DNA of 64,000 nt, from positions 1,685,997-1,749,996 of the forward strand of contig NZ_LT635801.1 in NCBI RefSeq assembly GCF_900128495.1. The letters run 5' to 3'. This stretch comes from Bacteroides ilei. GTDB taxonomy: Bacteria > Bacteroidota > Bacteroidia > Bacteroidales > Bacteroidaceae. The notes below the pieces were generated by a model. It ran no database searches. It had not been told where the DNA came from and worked only from the letters and a program-made list of their open reading frames with translations. The position numbers and the translations under genes were made by a program. Positions within the stretch are counted from its first letter, which is position 1. Every line of letters begins with the position of its first letter. Positions 16,969 through 25,624 of this stretch are shown here, in pieces.

Positions 16969-18816
16969 ATGGAACTGGAAGAGCTCATAGAAAATACACT
17001 CAGACGCAAGCATCTTGAAGAGATGATGAACAGACCCGAAAAGGAGCATACACCCCTTGAAGGTATGGATAATGAGCAGATAAAGAGGTTCGCCCTGTTC
17101 CTGTTTGAGGAAAATCAGAGCAAGAGCAAGCAGCTTGACGAAATGATAGCACGGCTTGATGAAATAGGAAAAGACCTGAAGGAGTCCAATAAGAAAATAG
17201 ACTCCCTTACAAATGCCCTGCTTAAGGCAAACAGCAAGGCTGACAAGGTTGTCCTTGAATACAAGCTCCGCGATAAGGAGTATAAAAAACTTGAGAAAAA
17301 GTATAATGCCCTTTTAGAACGTCTTTCCATTATGAATACCCAGACCTATGCCTCTTCCAAAAGTCTCAAAGGTATTGACCGTAAAAGGGTCGTAAAAGGG
17401 AAGCATGATGACAAGGATGATTTTGACGGTACTCCTACTGCTCCACCAAGCGAGGTTCCACAGCCGGACTCTTCCGCATCATGCGACACGCAGGATACTC
17501 CGAAGGCTTCCCTTTCCAAGGAAAGACCATACAGGAAAGGAATGACATACAATAAGACTTGTGTAGGTACACCGATTATACACAGGTCTGATTATACAAT
17601 GCTTCCTGAGGATTCTGTTGTAATATCGTCAAGCTACCGTAAAATAAGAAACATTGTGAGCCATATTGAGGAACATCACTTTGAGGTACTTAAGGTGAAG
17701 CATGCCGACGGCAGGATTGAAAGCATGTTCCTTCCTATGAAGGATGACGTCCGGGCAAGCCTTTATGACGAGATAGTACCGGGTACAAGCATTACGGCAA
17801 ACATGCTCTCGTATCTGATGTTCAACCGCTTCCAGATGTCGACACCGGCATACAGGGAGGCGAAGAACCGTCTGTCGGATATGGACTGGAACACCTCTGT
17901 GCAGAACCTGCTGAACTGGGCCGACAAAGGTGCCATGCAGCTCAATAAGCTGATACCTGCCCTCAAGAAGATTGCCCTTCAGGACGGTGCCAACGTGAAT
18001 GTGGACGAGACATGGCTCCGCTATCACGCATACAATAAGAAACGAAAGACCTATATGTGGTGTCTGGTAAACAGAAAAGCGCGTATAGTCATCTTCTTCT
18101 ACGAGGATACAACGGATGATGAAGGTGTACAGAAACATGGAGGCAGGAACAGAAATGTGTTGAAGGAGTTCCTTGGTGATGCAAAAATCAAATCACTGCA
18201 GAGTGACGGTTATAACGTATATATGTATCTTGACAACGAACTTATGGATATAGATCATCTCTGCTGTCTGGCTCATGCAAGGGCAAAGTTCAAGTATGCC
18301 TTCGACCAGGGAAGCCCGCAGGCAAGAATCTTCCTTGAGCAGATAGCAAAGCTATACGGCATGGAAGATACTTATCGCCGGGAAAAACTTACTGCAGACG
18401 AGATTTACCGCAGAAGGAACAGTAAGGAAACAACTGAGGTCATCGAGAAGATAAGGACAGAACTTTATGATCTGCTTGCAAATCCGGATGAGAACCGAAG
18501 CGAACTTATGAGCAAGGCTCTTAACTATCTGAAGAACTTCTGGAATCAGATCTTTGCCTACAGAAATGATGGAGAATACTCCATAGACAATATGGCAGCA
18601 GAAAGAGCGATAAGACCAATCACTGTCCAAAGAAAGAACAGCCTGTTCTTCGGAAGCGTGAAAGGAATACAGAACTCCGCAATCTATAATACCTTTATAG
18701 AAACCTGCAAACAGGCAGGAGTCTCCTTCAGGGATTACTTCTGCAAGCTGCTCAGAGAATTAAAAAAGGGAAGAACGGATTACGAAAACCTTCTTCCCAT
18801 GACAATATGCAAATAA
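16969..18816 (+). CDS. tnpC: IS66-family DDE transposase TnpC
   Basis: 615 residues. A coiled-coil N-terminus (about 40-125) is followed by a low-complexity linker and the IS66 transposase core. The catalytic acidic residues are in VDETWLR, in the LQSDGYNVY segment and in the C-terminal AAERAIRP segment. The frame is complete with the family-typical end, so the gene could still be active. Transposition in cis may nonetheless be impaired because IS982 sits near the right end. Confidence 0.92.
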   Translation: MELEELIENTLRRKHLEEMMNRPEKEHTPLEGMDNEQIKRFALFLFEENQSKSKQLDEMIARLDEIGKDLKESNKKIDSLTNALLKANSKADKVVLEYKLRDKEYKKLEKKYNALLERLSIMNTQTYASSKSLKGIDRKRVVKGKHDDKDDFDGTPTAPPSEVPQPDSSASCDTQDTPKASLSKERPYRKGMTYNKTCVGTPIIHRSDYTMLPEDSVVISSSYRKIRNIVSHIEEHHFEVLKVKHADGRIESMFLPMKDDVRASLYDEIVPGTSITANMLSYLMFNRFQMSTPAYREAKNRLSDMDWNTSVQNLLNWADKGAMQLNKLIPALKKIALQDGANVNVDETWLRYHAYNKKRKTYMWCLVNRKARIVIFFYEDTTDDEGVQKHGGRNRNVLKEFLGDAKIKSLQSDGYNVYMYLDNELMDIDHLCCLAHARAKFKYAFDQGSPQARIFLEQIAKLYGMEDTYRREKLTADEIYRRRNSKETTEVIEKIRTELYDLLANPDENRSELMSKALNYLKNFWNQIFAYRNDGEYSIDNMAAERAIRPITVQRKNSLFFGSVKGIQNSAIYNTFIETCKQAGVSFRDYFCKLLRELKKGRTDYENLLPMTICK

Positions 18817-18840
18817 TAATCGTTAAATTTGTGGATTCTT

Positions 18841-18874
18841 TTTTAGACGGGTGCCGACTGGCGCCCGTCTAAAA
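18841..18874. terminator. Hairpin near the IS66 right end
   Basis: TTTTAGACGGG (18841-18851) pairs with CCCGTCTAAAA (18864-18874). It lies 25 bases after tnpC and probably ends its transcript or shields the element from outside transcription. Confidence 0.7.
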
Positions 18875-18891
18875 GGGGATACCCTAAAATT

Positions 18892-19925
18892 ACGTGAGTT
18901 CGATATAAAATTAGAAAATAGACAGTTGTCCGTCATTGACAAAGTTTACATCAATGGCGGGCTTCTTTTCAAAAAAGCAATATGCTGCTATAGCCGACAA
19001 AGAGTTGGCTATAAAGTTATTGAACGAACGATGTCTGGAGTGTTCTATCTGTGCAATGTTCTTCAGCTCGTCATTGACCGTCTCAATCAAGGCCCTTTTT
19101 CTGAGCAGAATCTTGTCGGCAATGCTCATCAGCGAGTTCTTCATATTGTTTTTAACTTTAGTGACAAGCTGAATGCCATCAAGGAAAAGGTTCTCGAACA
19201 GAGCTTGGCCAATATATCCTTTGTCTGCACATAGTTTTCCTTTGATGTTTTTCAGAAACTTACCCTGCTTCAAAGGCTCCCGGTCATCCACGTTTCCAGG
19301 AGTAAACATAAAATTGAGAATTTCCCCTTTGTCATTGATTATCAGATGTAGTTTGAATCCGAAGAACCATCCCATAGTGAACATTTTCCACGCTCGGCAA
19401 GTCCTTCAAATGTCTTATGAATAAGGATTCTTTGGTTACGGCAGACACGTAAAGGAGTGGAGTCGACAAAACTGATGCCGGTACAGGTTCCCAGCAAAAC
19501 TTTCTTGATGAAGATGGTCATGGGAAGCAGCACTTCTTTCTCCAGCTCCACAAAACGGTTATAAGAAACCTGACGCGGAAAAAGGTGTTTCAGATGTTTA
19601 CAGACATATTCCTTGTAGTAATGCTTGAAACAGCGAAAACCACCGGAGTGAAATAGGATTAGAATAACCATAATCTCAGCATCATTCATACGGTTAGGTT
19701 TGTTACGATGCCTGGTTTTCTTATCCTCAATCATATATTTTTCCTGTTGCAATGTAAATTCCTTGCAAAAATCATCGGCCATACAATAAATCTCTGTAAC
19801 TTTAGACTCTGGAAACATAGTGGTAATCGTTTAAATCTTATAATTCAGCACTATAAATTTAATACTTTTATCGCTATGTTTCTAATTATCACTGAAATAT
19901 ATTTATTACTATTTCGAACTCACGT
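18892..19925 (-). mobile_element. IS982-family insertion sequence nested in IS66
   Basis: The ends ACGTGAGTTCGA (18892 inward) and its complement ending at 19925 are perfect 12-bp inverted repeats. The 7-bp target duplication TAAAATT lies at 18885-18891 and 19926-19932. Removing the element and one duplication restores the IS66 right end exactly, which proves the order: IS66 first, IS982 second. Confidence 0.93.
18911..19818 (-). pseudogene. IS982-family transposase, frameshifted
   Basis: Two overlapping frames make up one transposase. The 5' part (from 19818) carries the first catalytic Asp in FVDSTPLRV and runs to GLAERGKCS. The 3' part continues with MGWFFGFKLHL and contains the second Asp in CADKGYIGQ and the Glu in ALIETVNDELKN. 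The frame changes near 19373-19380. No slippery heptamer is visible there and IS982 transposases are normally made from one frame, so this is taken as an inactivating indel rather than programmed shifting. The whole catalytic triad is present across the two parts. Confidence 0.85.
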
Positions 19926-19942
19926 TAAAATTGGAAGTTTAC

Positions 19943-19951
19943 GAGTAAATT
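19943..19951. repeat. IS66 target duplication, right copy
   Basis: GAGTAAATT, identical to 16099-16107, immediately after the right terminal repeat of IS66. Confidence 0.85.
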
Positions 19952-19976
19952 ACATATAATTTACTGTAAGTAGAAA

Positions 19977-20038
19977 ATAGAAGACCTGGCAAATAGTCAT
20001 GAAATAAAAGTAAATGAGCTATTTGTCAGGTCTTCTAT
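19977..20038. terminator. Bidirectional terminator (nrf operon / crp)
   Basis: 20-base arms (19977-19996 and 20019-20038) with one mismatch and a 22-base loop, T-rich on the right. It lies before the end of the convergent Crp-type gene. Without the IS elements it would be roughly 100 bases after the porin stop, so it was probably the shared terminator of both units. Confidence 0.8.
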
Positions 20039-20061
20039 TATAATTGAAATTAATCTTGATA

Positions 20062-20751
20062 TTATATGGGCCTTTTAATTTTAGCCAAGTTTAATTCTAT
20101 GTTACCATTAGGTATTCTTTTTATTAATCCTTCCTTTTCCATTTTATTGAATTCAGTTGATAATGCAGGTCTTGTAACATTCAAATATTCAGCCAGCTGC
20201 GTTAAAGTATGAGGCATCTTAATGATATTAGAGTCTTTAGCCTGCTTTTTAAACAGATATACTAGGATACGTTCTCTAATTGTTTTTCTGGATAAAACAT
20301 CCAAACGTACAGTTGTACATATATTACATTTTCCGGATACACAAAGAAAACTTCTTAAAATATCAGGACATTCACTGATGAGACGGAATGTGGAATCCTT
20401 TGTAGCTGTCAGAAGTATAGATTCTTCAATCGTTTTAAATGTTGCGGGGAATCTGTTGTCTTCTTTAAACAAATGAGGAGTTGCAAATGCACGTGGGGCC
20501 ACAATATTTTCGATTAGAACCTCATTGCCATTTGCATCAATAATATTGACCTCTAATTCTCCTTTTAATAAGATATATAGCCTGGAACAGGCTTCTCCTT
20601 GTTCTGCAATTATTTCATTATTTTGAATCTTGAATAAATTAAAATCAAGTTCCTGAATGAGTCTCTTTTTTAATATAGTATTTAAATCACGGAATAGTGG
20701 TATTGAGAATAATATATCTTTATAATAGTCATTAAATTCAATTGTCTCCAT
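20062..20751 (-). CDS. Crp/Fnr-family transcription regulator with cysteine cluster
   Basis: 229 residues from the ATG at 20751. The alternative ATG at 20778 overlaps the promoter -7 box and is unlikely. A cyclic-nucleotide-type beta barrel (about 18-120) is joined by a dimer helix to a winged helix (TLTQLAEYLNVTRPALSTEFNK is the recognition region, near 183-204). Cysteines lie at 55, 128, 137, 142 and 145; the last four cluster at the start of the dimer helix, which could hold an iron-sulfur cluster or react with NO. In Bacteroidetes, Crp-family regulators of the HcpR type control nitrosative-stress genes. Lying between the nrf operon and the Nim-like/ric cluster, this is the likely regulator of both; that is inference. 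Confidence 0.85.
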   Translation of the reverse strand: METIEFNDYYKDILFSIPLFRDLNTILKKRLIQELDFNLFKIQNNEIIAEQGEACSRLYILLKGELEVNIIDANGNEVLIENIVAPRAFATPHLFKEDNRFPATFKTIEESILLTATKDSTFRLISECPDILRSFLCVSGKCNICTTVRLDVLSRKTIRERILVYLFKKQAKDSNIIKMPHTLTQLAEYLNVTRPALSTEFNKMEKEGLIKRIPNGNIELNLAKIKRPI

Positions 20752-20775
20752 AATCTTATTCTTTTTGAAAATGTA

Positions 20776-20807
20776 CAAAGTTAGTATTTTCTGCCGACAT
20801 TATGAAA
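20776..20807 (-). promoter_or_regulatory. Promoter of the Crp-type gene
   Basis: On the minus strand TTTC (complement of 20804-20807), 20 bases, then TAACTTTG (complement of 20776-20783). The -7 box fits perfectly and the -33 box has one mismatch. It fixes the start codon at 20751. Confidence 0.65.
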
Positions 20808-21159
20808 CTTTATCCGGACTAATATCCAATCTGATTATCAGATTACTGAGGATTATGTGAACATAGTGTTTTATTCATAGATGAAGTTTCATGTATGTAT
20901 ATTATATGCTTTTCAAAAGTTTAGATTTGAAATATTCGCTGAATAAAACATACAGTTAAGAATGAAAATGTATTGGATTGATTATTTCATCAGGTATTTT
21001 CTCTAATAAATATCAATGGTGTCATTTTTATTACATCGTATTTTTTTCATCTAAGGTAATTTTGTCGTATAGTTATAGAATATTTTATACCTAGGTAATA
21101 GAACAGAGGTTGTTCTTACCTGTAATATTAGGCAAATATTTAAGCATATTTAGAACTTT
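20808..21159. promoter_or_regulatory. Divergent control region between crp and the Nim-like gene
   Basis: About 350 A/T-rich bases without a gene. A dyad ATGAA-GT-TTCAT is at 20881-20892, and part of it recurs as ATGAAACTTTAT just upstream of the crp promoter (20802-20813). A TAATTTTG -7-like box for the plus strand is at 21057-21064, without a clear -33 partner. Confidence 0.4.
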
Positions 21160-21675
21160 ATGAGAAAAGTAAGTAGGGAAATGGACAGCAACTGGGCATT
21201 GGAAATAATGCGCAAAGCTCCATATATAACGGTTAGTTTTACAAGACCGGACGGTACTGCATATGGAGTACCATTATCTTTGGCCAGTAATGGTGATGAT
21301 ATTTGGTATTTTCATTGTGCTCCAGAAGGTGATAAACTTGATGCTATAGCAGTAAATCCAGAAGTATGTCTTTCTGCTGTTACAAAATGCCAACCTACGG
21401 TTGGTCCTAAAGATGGAACTTTCACTCTTCAGTACCGTTCGGCTATTGCATTTGGAAAAGCTGAGGTTGTTACTGATAATGAAGAAAAGATTTTGGCATT
21501 GAGATTAATTAGCCAACGCTTTCTGCCAAAACACATGGACGCTTTTGAGGAAGCAGTTAAAAGAAGCCTTCATCGTACAGCTGTAGTCAAAGTAACCTTG
21601 TCGGCTCCTCCAACAGGCAAGCGTAAACAATACGATAAGAATGGCGATGAAATGAAGTATGGAAGGATGGAGTAG
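21160..21675 (+). CDS. Nim-like pyridoxamine 5'-phosphate oxidase-family flavoprotein
   Basis: 171 residues forming one FMN-binding split-barrel domain. Recognisable stretches are AYGVPLSLA, IWYFHCAPEGDKLDAI and YRSAIAFGKAEV, the pattern shared by 5-nitroimidazole-resistance (Nim) proteins and their relatives. Family members bind FMN and reduce small substrates or act as flavin-dependent redox proteins. True Nim activity cannot be inferred from this similarity. An internal ATG at 21181 is an alternative start. The aminotransferase gene follows after 14 bases, so they are probably co-transcribed. Confidence 0.8.
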   Translation: MRKVSREMDSNWALEIMRKAPYITVSFTRPDGTAYGVPLSLASNGDDIWYFHCAPEGDKLDAIAVNPEVCLSAVTKCQPTVGPKDGTFTLQYRSAIAFGKAEVVTDNEEKILALRLISQRFLPKHMDAFEEAVKRSLHRTAVVKVTLSAPPTGKRKQYDKNGDEMKYGRME

Positions 21676-21689
21676 TAAAATATTAGATT

Positions 21690-22838
21690 ATGAATTTGTT
21701 TGATGTTTATTCTATATTCCCTATAAATATTGTTAGGGGTTCTGGTTGTTATGTTTACGATGACAACGGTAATTCATATTTGGATTTTTATGGTGGACAT
21801 GCTGTAATATCAATAGGGCATTCTCATCCGTACCTTGTAAAATGTATGTATGAGCAGATGCAGAATCTGATGTTTTACTCTAACTCAGTAGTTAATAAAC
21901 TTCAGGAGAAGCTTGCATATGAATTGGGGGAAATCTCCGGGTATTCTGATTATAGTGCATTTTTTGTAAATTCTGGAGCTGAGGCAAATGAGAATGCCCT
22001 TAAACTAGCCTCGTTCCATACCGGAAAGAAAAAGGTGATAGCATTCAGAAACTCTTTTCATGGTCGTACATCAGCAGCAGTAGAGGTAACAGACAATCCT
22101 TTGATCACAGCTCCTCTTAATTGCAATGATAATGTATATTTTTCAGGAATGGATATAGCTGAGGTGGAAAGTGTATTGCGTAGTGGAGATGTTTGTGCTG
22201 TAATAATAGAAGGTATTTCTGGGGTTGGTGGAATAAGAGTTCCAGAGGATAATTTTCTTAAAGAATTGCGTAAGCTGACTATACAATATGGCGCAATTCT
22301 AATTATGGATGAAATACAGTCTGGCTACGGGCGTACAGGAAAGTTCTTTGCTCATCAATGGAGTGGCATTAAACCGGATATCATTACTGTAGCCAAAGGT
22401 ATAGCCAACGGCTTTCCATTTTCAGGTGTTCTGATAAGTGACGTTTTCAAACCTCGTAAGGGAATGCTTGGAACTACATTTGGCGGTAATCATCTTGGGT
22501 GTGCTGCTGCATTGTCGGTGATACAGGTCATGAAAACTGAAAACCTGATAGAAAATGCAAATAATGTGGGAGATTATTTCATACACAAACTGCGTTCTAT
22601 TGAATCGCCATTAATCACTGATGTTAGAGGACGTGGGCTAATGATAGGAGTTGAGTTTGCCATATCTGTGTCAAAGATCCGAGAGATGCTTCTGTTCAAT
22701 CACCATATCTTTACCGGATATTCTGGTAGGAATATTCTGAGAATATTGCCTCCATTATGTATTACAAAGTCGGAAGTTGATTATTTCATTGATAAGTTAG
22801 TATGTTGTTTGGATAAATTAGGATGTAAGAATGATTAA
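21690..22838 (+). CDS. Class-III aminotransferase, acetylornithine aminotransferase-like
   Basis: 382 residues with all PLP-binding features of the ArgD/GabT group: NSGAEANENALKLA, SFHGRT, the Asp of LIMDEIQSG (D207) that contacts the pyridine nitrogen, and the Schiff-base lysine K236 in TVAKGIANGFP. The chain is slightly shorter than average but complete. There are no arginine biosynthesis genes nearby; instead it sits between a Nim-like flavoprotein and a kinase that may make PLP. The substrate in this island is therefore uncertain, with ornithine derivatives or another omega-amino compound possible. Its stop overlaps the next start by eight bases. Confidence 0.85.
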   Translation: MNLFDVYSIFPINIVRGSGCYVYDDNGNSYLDFYGGHAVISIGHSHPYLVKCMYEQMQNLMFYSNSVVNKLQEKLAYELGEISGYSDYSAFFVNSGAEANENALKLASFHTGKKKVIAFRNSFHGRTSAAVEVTDNPLITAPLNCNDNVYFSGMDIAEVESVLRSGDVCAVIIEGISGVGGIRVPEDNFLKELRKLTIQYGAILIMDEIQSGYGRTGKFFAHQWSGIKPDIITVAKGIANGFPFSGVLISDVFKPRKGMLGTTFGGNHLGCAAALSVIQVMKTENLIENANNVGDYFIHKLRSIESPLITDVRGRGLMIGVEFAISVSKIREMLLFNHHIFTGYSGRNILRILPPLCITKSEVDYFIDKLVCCLDKLGCKND

Positions 22839-23703
22839 GGAAGGAAAGGTCCCTTACAGGGTTTTTGTTATAGCAGGTAGTGAACCTCTTGGCTCTGCAG
22901 GGATACAGGCAGATGTCAAGGCAATATCTGCATGTGGAGGATACGCTGCAGGGGCTATCACATGTGTTGTTGATGAAGATACAGAGCATGTAAAGGATGT
23001 TTGTTTAATACCTGTTGATATGGTAGTGTCTCAAATACAGTCTTTTATGGAGGATGTCGAGGCCGACTGTATTAAGACTGGAATGCTGTATTCGAAAGAT
23101 TTGGTATTGAAAGTCTCTGAGACGATAAAAAACTATGCTGGTATACCGTTGGTGGTAGATCCTGTTATGGTTAGTTCCTCGGGTGATCAACTTCTTGAAG
23201 ATGAAGCTATTTTTTGTTATAAAAAGAAACTGATGCCACTAGCCACTATCATTACACCTAATATGCGAGAGGCAGAGATTCTACTCGGGCGAAAATTGAA
23301 TATACATGGGATTCTAGACGACTTGAAGGAACTTTCTATTTGGGGTAATTCTGTGATAATAAAATCTGTGCCATATAAAGATAAACTTGCAGATTATTTT
23401 TATTGTCCACAAAATGGTGATTTTAGGGAATATATTAAACCTATAATTAAAACAAAGAATGTGAATGGAACGGGTGATATGTTCGCATCATCTATTGCTA
23501 CTTATTTAGCAAGAGGATGGAATATTATTGATGCAATAGATAAATCTGAAGATTTTATTCATAAGGCCATAAGTTATGGAGCAAAATTTTCTTTCGGGAC
23601 AGGTTTTGGGCCGGTTTTTCCATTCTACAAGAATTATACTAAATTACAGAAAGAAAATCTCAGATATAGAATGAATATCTCTCAAGACAGAAATAATAGG
23701 TGA
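22831..23703 (+). CDS. ThiD-like kinase (hydroxymethylpyrimidine or pyridoxal kinase)
   Basis: 290 residues of the ribokinase fold. The N-terminal AGSEPLGSAGIQADVKA corresponds to the ThiD motif GSDPSGGAGIQAD, and VVDPVMVSSSG is the typical phosphate-region strand. The anion-hole/catalytic motif is NGTGDMFASS (D216), as in pyridoxal kinases, whereas ThiD proteins usually have GTGC. ThiD-type enzymes with pyridoxal kinase activity are known in Firmicutes. Because the upstream partner is PLP-dependent, pyridoxal phosphorylation is an attractive alternative to thiamine synthesis. Translationally coupled to the aminotransferase by an eight-base overlap. Confidence 0.75.
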   Translation: MIKEGKVPYRVFVIAGSEPLGSAGIQADVKAISACGGYAAGAITCVVDEDTEHVKDVCLIPVDMVVSQIQSFMEDVEADCIKTGMLYSKDLVLKVSETIKNYAGIPLVVDPVMVSSSGDQLLEDEAIFCYKKKLMPLATIITPNMREAEILLGRKLNIHGILDDLKELSIWGNSVIIKSVPYKDKLADYFYCPQNGDFREYIKPIIKTKNVNGTGDMFASSIATYLARGWNIIDAIDKSEDFIHKAISYGAKFSFGTGFGPVFPFYKNYTKLQKENLRYRMNISQDRNNR

Positions 23704-24020
23704 TATATTGTTTGATGTTATTAATTATCTAGAGTGTGAAATCTTGATATATAAAATGATTATTGCATAATATTTTAAAGTAGATATTGATTTTATGGAA
23801 CTTAGATGTAAGAAAGTAAAGGATATTGTCTTAGAAAACTCTGCAAGTGCGTCTGTTTTCTTCAGATATGGGATAGACTATTGCAATGGAAATATGAGTT
23901 TGGAAGATTTATCTGGAGAAAATAGCGCTAATATAGATGAAGTCCTCCACGATTTGGAAAATATATCACATCAGGGAACACCATTTTATTTATGGCCTTT
24001 AGATTTGCTTTTAGATTATA

Positions 24021-24025
24021 TTATA
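24021..24025. repeat. IS1380 target duplication, left copy
   Basis: TTATA directly before the IS left end; it recurs at 25620-25624. Confidence 0.85.
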
Positions 24026-25619
24026 CCTCAAATCCGCAACCGCCCTCATAAGATGACACAGAGGTCAAAAAGGTAGCGACACTGTGGCAAAAGAGGGTGC
24101 AACGCAGCAAAAATCGCCACAAAGACGCATTAAATCCCCTTACCCCACCATGCGACTTGAGGCAATACGCAAAATCACGACCATAAGTTGTCGGTGTCAT
24201 CCAAAGTCATTCTGGAACACATCAGCATAAGCGTTGTTGCATGAATAGATATTCAGCACATACTGCCTTGATGTCCTGACCCATTTGGCTGGCACAGAGA
24301 TGAACTTGAAGACAAACGCCTTGATGCGGCTTGTTGCTTTGAGTCCGAACCTCTTCACGTCAAGCCTCGCCATGATGAATTTATAGAAGTTGCGTATGAG
24401 TGCCGTAAGCAGAAGAAACACCGTGTTTTCTCCCATGAAGGATTTTGGAAGCCTGTTCCAGCCGAATCCGTTATTCATGTCATCGAAGATGCGTTCCTTC
24501 CCTCCACGGAGGTTATAGAATTCGACAATCTCTTTCTCGGAAGACTCGTAGTCATTTGTAAGGATGCAGCGGTAGGTGTATTCTCCTTCCCACAGGTCGA
24601 GTTCGCCGTCTATCCGCTTCTGTCTTTGAATCACAAGACGGTATGCCTTCCCTTTCCATTTCTCGATGAGAATGGAGGCCAGCTCAAACTCAATGCCGCC
24701 CAATTCCACTTTCTTCCAACCTCTGAGGGCAAAGATGTCATTGTAGAGCGAACTGCATCGGTTGGCACGGATATAGAAGGTCTTGCAGTGTTTAGCAATC
24801 TCTTCCACTATCTCTTCAGAACACGAGCCGCAATCAGCTCTGAAACGGTTGATCATAAGCTTGTTCTTTTCAAACCTTTCAAAGAACCTCTTCAGCGTGT
24901 CCTTCTGGTGGAAACGGACATTTGTGTTGCCGTCGCTGTTCTCAATGCCGACAATCAAGTCGCCAATAACCGCCACGCCAGGACGGTATCCGAGAAACTT
25001 CTTGTATGTGGGTTTCGCATCAAACTTCTCAGCCTCTATGAACTGGTGGTCGAAGTCAACGTCATACCCCTCGCCATCTTTCAGCTGCCCTGTGGACAAT
25101 AGGCAATTGAGGAGCAGTGTATTCAGCATGTCTGCCGTGTTTAAGTCGTAGGTCTTGCCAGTGTCGGATGTGTAGGAAATGTTATCCTGGGTCAGTTCCT
25201 TTATGGCTCTGAGAATCGTGTCGGCACTGCATGTGCGAAGTGTCGGATGAAGCGAGAGGTGATACATCAGATGAGTGGTGACATCCTCTATGCATGAGCC
25301 GCCACAGAAATAAACGCTCATAAGCGAACGGATGATTTCGCTGTATTGATAACCATACAGCCTACATCTCATACCGAGGGTTGAGTCGATTACAGATGAG
25401 AGATTGGAGTCAAATTGCTCCATTATTGAAAAAATTCCTCCAAAAGGAGAGAGTTTCTCAGATTTTATTGCTACCTTTGCCATGTCTGTCGGGTTTGATA
25501 CATATTTTGATTTGCAACACTAAGATAGGTGAAAAATCTGACATGGCAAAATCCTGAGCAACTTTTTGTTGCTCAGGTACTTATAAAATAAGTTAAACTA
25601 AAATGCTGCGGAATTTAGG
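24026..25619 (-). mobile_element. IS1380-family insertion sequence inside ric
   Basis: Terminal repeats begin CCTCAAATCCGCA on the left and, read inward on the minus strand, CCTAAATTCCGCA on the right. It is flanked by TTATA duplications and contains one full transposase gene on the minus strand. The family is frequent in Bacteroides (IS942, IS1186 and the IS612-615 group). Confidence 0.93.
24197..25483 (-). CDS. IS1380-family transposase
   Basis: 428 residues, uninterrupted. It has the typical start (SEKLSPFGGIFSIMEQFD), DDE-core segments (YDVDFDHQF, RFRADCGSCS) and the YNLRGGKERIFDDMNNGFGW region with the Y-(2)-R-(3)-E-type signature, followed by LLLTALIRNFYK. The gene looks intact and the ends are clean, so the element may still be mobile. 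It is oriented opposite to the ric gene it interrupts. Confidence 0.93.
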   Translation of the reverse strand: MAKVAIKSEKLSPFGGIFSIMEQFDSNLSSVIDSTLGMRCRLYGYQYSEIIRSLMSVYFCGGSCIEDVTTHLMYHLSLHPTLRTCSADTILRAIKELTQDNISYTSDTGKTYDLNTADMLNTLLLNCLLSTGQLKDGEGYDVDFDHQFIEAEKFDAKPTYKKFLGYRPGVAVIGDLIVGIENSDGNTNVRFHQKDTLKRFFERFEKNKLMINRFRADCGSCSEEIVEEIAKHCKTFYIRANRCSSLYNDIFALRGWKKVELGGIEFELASILIEKWKGKAYRLVIQRQKRIDGELDLWEGEYTYRCILTNDYESSEKEIVEFYNLRGGKERIFDDMNNGFGWNRLPKSFMGENTVFLLLTALIRNFYKFIMARLDVKRFGLKATSRIKAFVFKFISVPAKWVRTSRQYVLNIYSCNNAYADVFQNDFG

Positions 25620-25624
25620 TTATA
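25620..25624. repeat. IS1380 target duplication, right copy
   Basis: TTATA directly after the right end of the IS, matching 24021-24025. Confidence 0.85.

Larger units (their letters stand above)
16108..19942 (+). mobile_element. IS66-family insertion sequence, interrupted by IS982
   Basis: Left end GTAAGCTTCCAA (16108) and right end, read inward on the minus strand, GTAAACTTCCAA form imperfect terminal inverted repeats. The element is flanked by the GAGTAAATT duplication and carries the three typical genes plus a terminal hairpin. A whole IS982 copy lies 17 bases from its right end. The clean target duplication shows simple insertion, between the nrf operon and its terminator. Confidence 0.9.

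Noticed and set aside
19342..19384. Programmed frameshift in the IS982 transposase
   Set aside because: No slippery heptamer or stimulatory hairpin is visible, and the family normally uses a single frame; a mutation is simpler.
24026..25619. IS1380 as a promoter source for the Nim-like gene
   Set aside because: IS1380-group elements can drive nim genes when placed upstream, but here the element lies about 2.4 kb downstream of the Nim-like gene.
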